Positions 6,101 to 9,539 of a stretch of DNA of 9,539 bases are shown one piece after another. Position numbers and translations under genes: made by a program. The DNA is from an uncultured Oscillibacter sp. Lineage in GTDB: Bacteria; Bacillota; Clostridia; Oscillospirales; Oscillospiraceae. The notes under the pieces are model-generated. The model had not been told where the DNA came from. It did no database searches and worked only from the letters and a program-made list of their open reading frames with translations. Location: assembly GCA_910586735.1 (NCBI GenBank), contig CAJUJW010000084.1, forward strand, positions 1-9,539. Reading direction: 5' to 3'. How positions within the stretch are numbered: position 1 is the stretch's first letter; every line of letters starts with the position of its first letter.

Positions 6101-6180
6101 GGGCGGCCCCCCCTGGGCCGCCCGTCCCCCGGGAGCGCCGGGCCGCGAGAAAACGGGCCGCCGAGGGCGGCGGCCCCTAC
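6097..6180. repeat. 84-bp foldback repeat with terminal inverted repeats (REP- or MITE-like)
   Basis: The ends GTAGGGGCGGCC (6097-6108) and GGCGGCCCCTAC (6169-6180) are inverted copies with one mismatch. Inside are two perfect 9-bp hairpins: GGGCGGCCC (6101-6109) with GGGCCGCCC (6115-6123), and GGGCCGCCG (6155-6163) with CGGCGGCCC (6168-6176). There is no T run, so these are not ordinary terminators, though they could block exonucleases or slow polymerase. The element supplies the stop codon of the DUF3169 gene and ends just before the DUF4177 ribosome site. No coding capacity. Confidence 0.75.
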
Positions 6181-6205
6181 CATATTACATAAGGAGGAAG
6201 ATTCT

Positions 6206-6361
6206 ATGTACGAGTACAAGGTCCTGACCGTGGGCGTCAGGGAAGCGGAGAAGGTCCTGAACCAATGCGCCGGGGAGGGCTGGCGGCTGGTCCAGCAGAC
6301 GCCCAATATGGCTATGGGCGCGGGGCTGGTTCTCACCCTGGAGCGGAAGGTCGAAAAGTAA
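6206..6361 (+). CDS. DUF4177 domain protein (51 aa)
   Basis: This small gene encodes 51 residues beginning MYEYKVLTVGVREAEKVLNQ, followed by AGEGWRLVQQTPN and ending LVLTLERKVEK. That is the whole of the DUF4177 pattern: a beta strand, a helix ending in A-x-EGWRLV, and a final strand LVLTLERK. Length is typical, as most members are about 50-70 residues. The ribosome site AAGGAGGA (6191-6198) is excellent, with a 7-base gap to the ATG. The function of the family is unknown; it is a small soluble alpha/beta protein. A strong terminator follows directly. It may be read from the XRE-DUF3169 transcript through the foldback repeat or from its own promoter; I see no clear promoter in the short gap. 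Confidence 0.9.
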   Translation: MYEYKVLTVGVREAEKVLNQCAGEGWRLVQQTPNMAMGAGLVLTLERKVEK

Positions 6362-6365
6362 CAAA

Positions 6366-6394
6366 ACCGGAGGGCGGAAGCCCTCCGGTTTTTT
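6366..6394. terminator. Bidirectional intrinsic terminator
   Basis: ACCGGAGGGC (6366-6375) pairs perfectly with GCCCTCCGGT (6380-6389) around GGAA, followed by six T residues (6389-6394). On the other strand a short T run (AAAA at 6363-6366 read in reverse) also follows the stem. It ends both the DUF4177 gene and the convergent sigma-factor operon, whose last stop codon is at 6394-6396. Confidence 0.92.
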
Positions 6395-7050
6395 CAGTCT
6401 GTCTCCTCCGGGACCGCCGCGCCCTCCGGGAGGACCGCCTCCGCCGACTCGCCGCTCGCCCGGAAGACGAAGCCGCCGCTGGCCCGCCGCCCGTGGACCA
6501 GAATGGTGTAGTCCCCCGTTTTGGCGATGTCCACCCGCTGGTCCCCGTTCAGCGGGGCTCCCTCCAGGAGGGTGTTCCCGTCCTCGTCGCTGATTTCCAC
6601 CTCCAGCCAGCCGTTCCGGGTGTCGATCCGGCCCACCAGGGCGTCCCCGGCCTCCAGCCGGAGGGTGTGGGAGTCGAAGCCGTTGAAAAACTCGTAATCC
6701 ATGCGGAAGCTGGTTTCGTCGGCGCAGCGGGAGCAATTGCGGACGTTGATAAACTCCCCGTTCTCATAGGCCCAGGCGGCGGCGTAGAACACCATCGCCG
6801 CCCCCACCAGGAGGAAGCACAGCAGCATCCCCACCCAGTCGTACCGGACCCGTCCGCCGTTCCGGGTGGAGAGCAGGGTCTCCGCCCCCAGGGCCACCAG
6901 AATCAGGGGGGAGGCTTTCAACAGCCAGCCGATCTCCACTTGGGGCCACAGCAGGGAGGCCAGCATGCCCAGTCCCGCCGCCACCAGGACCACACCCAGG
7001 GTGAAGGTCCCCACCCGGCGCTGGGGCCGGGTCTCCTCACTGGCCGTCAT
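6394..7050 (-). CDS. Membrane protein with C-terminal extracytoplasmic domain (218 aa), last gene of sigma operon
   Basis: I do not recognise a named family with certainty. Three hydrophobic segments (about residues 13-34, 41-60 and 71-92) recall the LiaI/LiaF-type N-terminal membrane region. The remaining 125 residues look like a soluble, mostly beta domain outside the membrane (DTRNGWLEVEISDEDGNTLL, then GDYTILVHGRRASGGFVF), similar to beta-sandwich domains that bind lipids or surface ligands. Cys104 and Cys107 (NCSRC) lie just after the membrane and could form a disulfide. The ribosome site AAGGAG is 8 bases before ATG 7050, and the start overlaps the upstream gene by 14 bases. Position in the operon suggests a role as effector or sensor for the sigma/anti-sigma pair, which is inference. 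Confidence 0.8.
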   Translation of the reverse strand: MTASEETRPQRRVGTFTLGVVLVAAGLGMLASLLWPQVEIGWLLKASPLILVALGAETLLSTRNGGRVRYDWVGMLLCFLLVGAAMVFYAAAWAYENGEFINVRNCSRCADETSFRMDYEFFNGFDSHTLRLEAGDALVGRIDTRNGWLEVEISDEDGNTLLEGAPLNGDQRVDIAKTGDYTILVHGRRASGGFVFRASGESAEAVLPEGAAVPEETD

Positions 7051-7807
7051 GGTCCGACTCCTTCTCCAGTTCCTTCTCGTACTTCTCCACGTTGAACGCG
7101 GACTTCCACTCCAGCACCACCGGCGCGGGCTCCTCCTCCGCCTGGGGGACCTCCGGGGCCTGGGGGTCCGGCTCCTGGTGGAACTTCTCCTGGGCCTCCG
7201 TCCAGGGGGTGGCCTTCAGCTTCGGGGGCTTGGGCGGGTTCTTGGGGGGCTCGTAGGCCGGGCCATCGTCAAAGCTGCCGTCCCTGGGGGCCTTGGGGCC
7301 CTTGATGAACCAGATGCCCAGGGCGATGATCAGCACCGTCCCCAGGACGCGGGGCATATCCCAGACCAGCGTGTCGTACAGCCAGTCGGTGAGCCAGTTG
7401 CCCCGCCAGGGGGCCAGCAGGTTCCAGGCCACGACCATATAGAGACTGTAGGACCCCACCGCCACCAGCAGCCAGCCGATGAGGCTTCCCCGGCGGCTGA
7501 GAATCTGGGTGAGCTTCCGGGAGTCCATCTCGGACATGCCGAACATGAATTCGTCCTCCGGGGCGAGCCCATCCCGAATCTGGCGGCGGAGGTTGAAGCT
7601 GTCAAAAAAGGAATACAGCCACAGCGGGGCGATAAGCACCGCCAGCACCCCCATCTCCAGAAATACCGCGATAAAGAGCAAAGCGGTGGCAATGATGGTC
7701 TGGGAGATGCCCCGCTTCATATAGCCCTGGCACATCTGCCCGCAGCCGGGGACACAGGCCCAGATCAGGTGCCAGCAGCCCACTAAAAATTTCCGAATGG
7801 CTTTCAT
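7037..7807 (-). CDS. Multi-pass membrane protein with Pro-rich tail, third gene of sigma operon
   Basis: This 256-residue protein has an N-terminal PGCGQMCQGYMKRGISQ segment (residues 20-36) resembling the start of TM2-type or zinc-ribbon-like membrane proteins, followed by hydrophobic stretches at about 37-68, 109-129 and 152-168. Residues 80-100 are polar and acidic (EDEFMFGMSEMDSRK). From residue 170 the protein is a Pro/Glu/Lys-rich tail of about 85 residues, probably cytoplasmic and disordered. ATG 7807 overlaps the anti-sigma stop in an ATGA junction. Its ribosome site AGAAGGAGGA lies inside the anti-sigma gene, encoding the last Gly-Gly pair. Similar membrane proteins occur next to ECF sigma genes in related clostridia by my recollection, but I cannot name a function. 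Confidence 0.82.
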   Translation of the reverse strand: MKAIRKFLVGCWHLIWACVPGCGQMCQGYMKRGISQTIIATALLFIAVFLEMGVLAVLIAPLWLYSFFDSFNLRRQIRDGLAPEDEFMFGMSEMDSRKLTQILSRRGSLIGWLLVAVGSYSLYMVVAWNLLAPWRGNWLTDWLYDTLVWDMPRVLGTVLIIALGIWFIKGPKAPRDGSFDDGPAYEPPKNPPKPPKLKATPWTEAQEKFHQEPDPQAPEVPQAEEEPAPVVLEWKSAFNVEKYEKELEKESDHDGQ

Positions 7808-8277
7808 GCCCTATTTCCTCCTTCTAACATCTGACCGGGCCGGAGCCCTTCAAAAAAGTCCGATACTCCGCCAACGGCACCCCGCAGGGAGTCGCCCAGG
7901 TCCCCTGTCAGCTCCGTCAGCTGCCGGGAGACGCCGGGCCGGTCCTCCGGCAGGACGGTCCGGGTGAACTCCACCCGCTCCCCGCCCCAGAGCACCGTCA
8001 GGGCCAGGGTCACGGCGGCCGCGGCGGTGGCGTACCGGCTGGCCGCCAGCCGGAGGGCCCGGCCCCGTATCCGGGCCCAAAGGGTCCGCTGGCAGGAGTG
8101 CTCGGGGACCAGCAGGGTCCCGTCCTCCAGGGCCAGGGTGTACCTCTGTAAACAGCAGTCGCAGAAAGCCAGATGTTCCGCGATCTCCAGCCGCTCCAGG
8201 TCGTCGAAGCGGTCCTCGTTTCCGGCCATGGCCTCCAGGGCCTCGCCGCTCAAGTGTCCGTCCTCACGGAATACCAT
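7804..8277 (-). CDS. Anti-sigma factor with HxxxCxxC zinc motif
   Basis: The protein is 157 residues from ATG 8277 (MVFREDGHLSGEALEAM). The N-terminal part is helical and carries His35-x3-Cys39-x2-Cys42 (HLAFCDCC), the zinc anti-sigma signature. One membrane segment lies at about residues 81-97 (TAAAAVTLALTVLWGG), leaving about 60 residues outside the membrane. It should hold the ECF sigma factor encoded just upstream at the membrane until a signal acts on the external part. ATG 8277 overlaps the sigma stop by 14 bases and has GGAG upstream. A GTG- or ATG-initiated extension to 8322 would add 15 residues inside the sigma gene without resemblance to the family, so the shorter form is preferred. 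The next gene starts in its stop codon. Confidence 0.88.
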   Translation of the reverse strand: MVFREDGHLSGEALEAMAGNEDRFDDLERLEIAEHLAFCDCCLQRYTLALEDGTLLVPEHSCQRTLWARIRGRALRLAASRYATAAAAVTLALTVLWGGERVEFTRTVLPEDRPGVSRQLTELTGDLGDSLRGAVGGVSDFFEGLRPGQMLEGGNRA

Positions 8278-8785
8278 GCTCTCCACCCCTTTCCAATGCC
8301 TCCCGCAGGAGCTTTTTCCCACGGGAGAGCTGTGTATAAACGGTCTTCACCGGCCTGCCCAGGGAAGCCGCAGCCTCCTCCGGGGACTGCTCCTCCAGCA
8401 GGCACAGGCGGCACACCTGGCGGTAGGGCTCCTTCATCGCCCCCACGGCCCGCCGGATATCCGCCGCGGCGCTTCGCCGCAGGGCCAGCTCCTCGGCGGG
8501 CGGGGCCAGGCCCCTGACCAGCTCCTCGTCGCCGGGGAACACCGTCCGGCGGTTCCAGGCGCTCTGGAGATGGTCCTTGGCCTTGTTGGCGGCGACGCGG
8601 CTGAGCCACTGCCGCTCGTAGCCCTCCGGGATGGCCTCCCGGTGGATGTAGGCGGAGAGAAAGGTCTCCTGAGTCAGGTCCTCCGCCGCGGCGGCGTCCC
8701 GGACCAGCTGGAAGCAGACGGTGTACACCAGCCGCTCATATTGCAGGACCAGTTCCGAGAACCGCTCCTTTGTCATCACAGCCAC
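8264..8785 (-). CDS. ECF-type RNA polymerase sigma factor
   Basis: The protein is 173 residues and has only regions sigma-2 and sigma-4, as expected for the extracytoplasmic-function group. Region 2 is at about residues 9-76, with YERLVYTVCFQLVRD and then AEDLTQETFLSAY, the core-binding and -10 recognition signature. Region 4 is at about 108-165: MKEPYRQVCRLCLLEEQS, then PEEAAASLGRPVKTVYTQLSRG, the helix-turn-helix for the -35 element. The start is GTG 8785, with GGTGA (part of the extended anti-16S match) 6 bases upstream; ATG 8776 three codons later is the alternative. An in-frame stop lies just upstream, so no longer form exists. Neighbours (anti-sigma plus two membrane proteins) point to a membrane-signal response. 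An ECF-like promoter upstream suggests autoregulation. Confidence 0.96.
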   Translation of the reverse strand: MAVMTKERFSELVLQYERLVYTVCFQLVRDAAAAEDLTQETFLSAYIHREAIPEGYERQWLSRVAANKAKDHLQSAWNRRTVFPGDEELVRGLAPPAEELALRRSAAADIRRAVGAMKEPYRQVCRLCLLEEQSPEEAAASLGRPVKTVYTQLSRGKKLLREALERGGEHGIP

Positions 8786-8857
8786 GCCGTCTCACCACCC
8801 CCTCCTCGGGGCGGCTCCACAAACCGCCCCGCCCCCTTTGTCGTCCGACACCCATAC

Positions 8858-8884
8858 TACGATTTCCCGGCGGGGAATTCTTCA
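8858..8884 (-). promoter_or_regulatory. Candidate ECF-type promoter of the sigma operon
   Basis: Read on the - strand, TGAAGA (8884-8879) is followed after 17 bases by CGTA (8861-8858). This recalls the TGAAAC-N16-CGTA promoters of SigW-like sigma factors with one extra spacer base. A pure A/T tract directly upstream could act as an UP element. The match is partial and the call is tentative. Confidence 0.35.
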
Positions 8885-8944
8885 AAAAAATTTTGAAAAT
8901 TTTTTCGCCGCCGCCTGGGGCCTATTTTTCCCGAGGTCCAGGAA

Positions 8945-8983
8945 TTATTCACAGATGAATAACGCGTATTCACAAATGAATAA
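8945..8983. promoter_or_regulatory. Two TATTCA-N4-TGAATA dyads 21 bases apart
   Basis: TTATTCA-CAGA-TGAATAA (8945-8962) and TATTCA-CAAA-TGAATA (8967-8982, with a further A at 8983) have identical arms and centres 21 bases apart, two helical turns. They lie about 60 bases upstream of the candidate sigma promoter on the - strand. Tandem, phased dyads of this kind are typical operator sites. Confidence 0.7.
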
Positions 8984-8988
8984 TTTGT

Positions 8989-9007
8989 CCCGGCATGCCG
9001 GGTTTTT
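8989..9007 (+). other. Perfect palindrome CCCGGCATGCCGGG followed by T5
   Basis: CCCGG (8989-8993) pairs with CCGGG (8998-9002) around CATG and is followed by TTTTT (9003-9007). In form it is a small intrinsic terminator on the + strand, but no + strand gene lies upstream, so it may be a leader terminator, a protein-binding palindrome or chance. Confidence 0.35.
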
Positions 9008-9091
9008 GCGCGGTTTACACAGAAAGCGCCGCCCCCGCTCCTGCGTTTTTCACAAAGGACCTGTCCCCAGAGGCGGCGTTTTTGCCGGATG

Positions 9092-9115
9092 GCGCTATTC
9101 ATTTTTGAATAGCGC
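9092..9115. promoter_or_regulatory. Third TATTCA dyad with extended arms
   Basis: GCGCTATTCA (9092-9101) and TGAATAGCGC (9106-9115) are perfect 10-base inverted arms around TTTT. The core TATTCA-N4-TGAATA is the same as in the two dyads at 8945-8983. It lies 99 bases before the crotonase -35 box, so it is a plausible operator for that gene or an upstream site for looping. Confidence 0.7.
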
Positions 9116-9214
9116 TGCCAAATACCGGATACGGCCCTCTCCCAAACGTCAAAAAGGGCCTCCGATTTTTGGCATTCTGAACAGAAAACTGGCCCCGGCG
9201 TCAAAAACTGCGGC

Positions 9215-9244
9215 TTGCAAAATTGGCACAAAATTTGCTATAAT
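9215..9244 (+). promoter_or_regulatory. Strong extended -10 promoter of the crotonase gene
   Basis: TATAAT (9239-9244) is a perfect -10 box preceded by TG at 9236-9237 (TGCTATAAT, an extended -10). TTGCAA (9215-9220) is a four-of-six -35 match with an 18-base spacer. Transcription should start near 9251, giving a leader of about 45 bases that carries the AAGGAGGA ribosome site at 9281-9288. Confidence 0.85.
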
Positions 9245-9295
9245 AAACGTCGGACAAAACGGGGCCCGCCCCGAAAAATGAAGGAGGAACCCAAT

Positions 9296-9539
9296 ATGTA
9301 TCAGACCGTTCGTTATGAGAAAAAAGACAACATCGGGATCGCCACCATTAACCGTCCCGAGGCGCTGAACGCCCTGAACTCCCAGGTGATTTCCGACCTG
9401 GAGGCGTTGATCTCCGAGGTGGAGAAGGACACCGGCCTCCGGGCCTTCATCCTCACCGGCGAGGGCCGCTCCTTCGTGGCCGGGGCGGACATCGGCGAGC
9501 AGAAGCCCATGGATGTGGCCCAGGGCCGCAAGTGGGGCC
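9296..9539 (+). CDS. crt: Enoyl-CoA hydratase/crotonase, N-terminal part (3' end outside window)
   Basis: Eighty-one residues are visible, beginning MYQTVRYEKKDNIGIATINR. PEALNALN (residues 22-29) and the oxyanion-hole segment GEGRSFVAGADIGE (56-69) are the crotonase-superfamily signature. The protein should hydrate short-chain enoyl-CoA, most likely crotonyl-CoA to 3-hydroxybutyryl-CoA, in butyrate synthesis; this is the usual role of such genes in clostridia. The catalytic glutamates of the family lie beyond the window end. The start at ATG 9296 has AAGGAGGA at 9281-9288; an in-frame ATG at 9278 would overlap this site and is rejected. Partners normally found next to crt (bcd, etfBA, hbd, thl) would be downstream and cannot be checked here, so the gene name is provisional. 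Confidence 0.9.
   Translation, partial: MYQTVRYEKKDNIGIATINRPEALNALNSQVISDLEALISEVEKDTGLRAFILTGEGRSFVAGADIGEQKPMDVAQGRKWG

Larger units (their letters stand above)
8786..9295. other. 510-bp intergenic region between divergent sigma operon and crotonase gene
   Basis: No credible gene lies here. From left to right: a leader hairpin for the sigma operon (GGGGCGG 8808-8814 with CCGCCCC 8824-8830), a candidate ECF promoter on the - strand, an A/T-only tract with alternating A and T runs (8884-8905), two TATTCA dyads, the palindrome CCCGGCATGCCGGG followed by five T, a third, longer TATTCA dyad, and the crotonase promoter and ribosome site. The + strand ORF of 186 codons and the - strand ORF of 124 codons that cross it lack ribosome sites and family resemblance. 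Confidence 0.85.

Noticed and set aside
9147..9207. Direct repeat CGTCAAAAA (9147-9155 and 9199-9207) upstream of the crotonase promoter
   Set aside because: Only nine bases, 52 apart, with no further symmetry; within chance expectation for an A-rich stretch.
8857..9231. A 124-codon - strand frame with two Cys-x2-Cys pairs across the intergenic region
   Set aside because: The TTG start has no ribosome site, the frame covers the dyads and AT tract, and the composition looks random.
8721..9281. A 186-codon + strand frame
   Set aside because: It overlaps the sigma gene and its leader, lacks a ribosome site and runs through all the regulatory dyads.

Overview
The window looks like chromosome from a GC-rich gut Firmicute, probably of the Oscillospiraceae (relatives of Flavonifractor, Lawsonibacter or Oscillibacter). 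This rests on strong AAGGAGG-type ribosome sites, a clostridial crotonase, a short XRE regulator paired with a DUF3169 protein, a Tn4451-type recombinase, and GTAGGGGC-type palindromic repeats between genes. The assignment is inference from family resemblance; no search was run.

Positions 1 to about 2,900 are the right end of an integrated mobilizable element: the C-terminal part of a MobA/MobL-type relaxase, a 65-residue accessory protein, and a large serine recombinase. The three genes are close together on the + strand and visibly less GC-rich than what follows. The junction with the chromosome lies in about 100 bases after the recombinase and cannot be fixed from one sequence.

Positions 2,949 to 6,361 hold host genes: an unrecognised Ala/Pro-rich protein with an internal repeat (-), a flavodoxin-fold oxidoreductase (-) divergent from an HxlR regulator (+), an XRE regulator overlapping a DUF3169 membrane protein (+), and a 51-residue DUF4177 protein (+). 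A perfect palindrome lies between the HxlR and flavodoxin genes. Three spaced copies of an 18-bp dyad cover the XRE promoter and leader. An 84-bp foldback repeat supplies the stop codon of the DUF3169 gene.

Positions 6,394 to 8,785 are a four-gene operon on the - strand: ECF sigma factor, zinc-motif anti-sigma factor, and two membrane proteins, each overlapping the next by 14, 4 and 14 bases. It shares a bidirectional terminator with the DUF4177 gene. The overlaps suggest one envelope-signalling unit with fixed stoichiometry.

Positions 8,786 to 9,295 are a 510-base intergenic region with three copies of TATTCA-N4-TGAATA, an AT tract, and a strong extended -10 promoter driving a crotonase (enoyl-CoA hydratase) gene cut by the window end. 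The most interesting signals are the two families of spaced dyads (XRE leader and crotonase/sigma intergenic region). I did not find clear evidence of a wholly new multi-gene system; the best candidate for an undescribed unit is the sigma/anti-sigma/two-membrane-protein operon.
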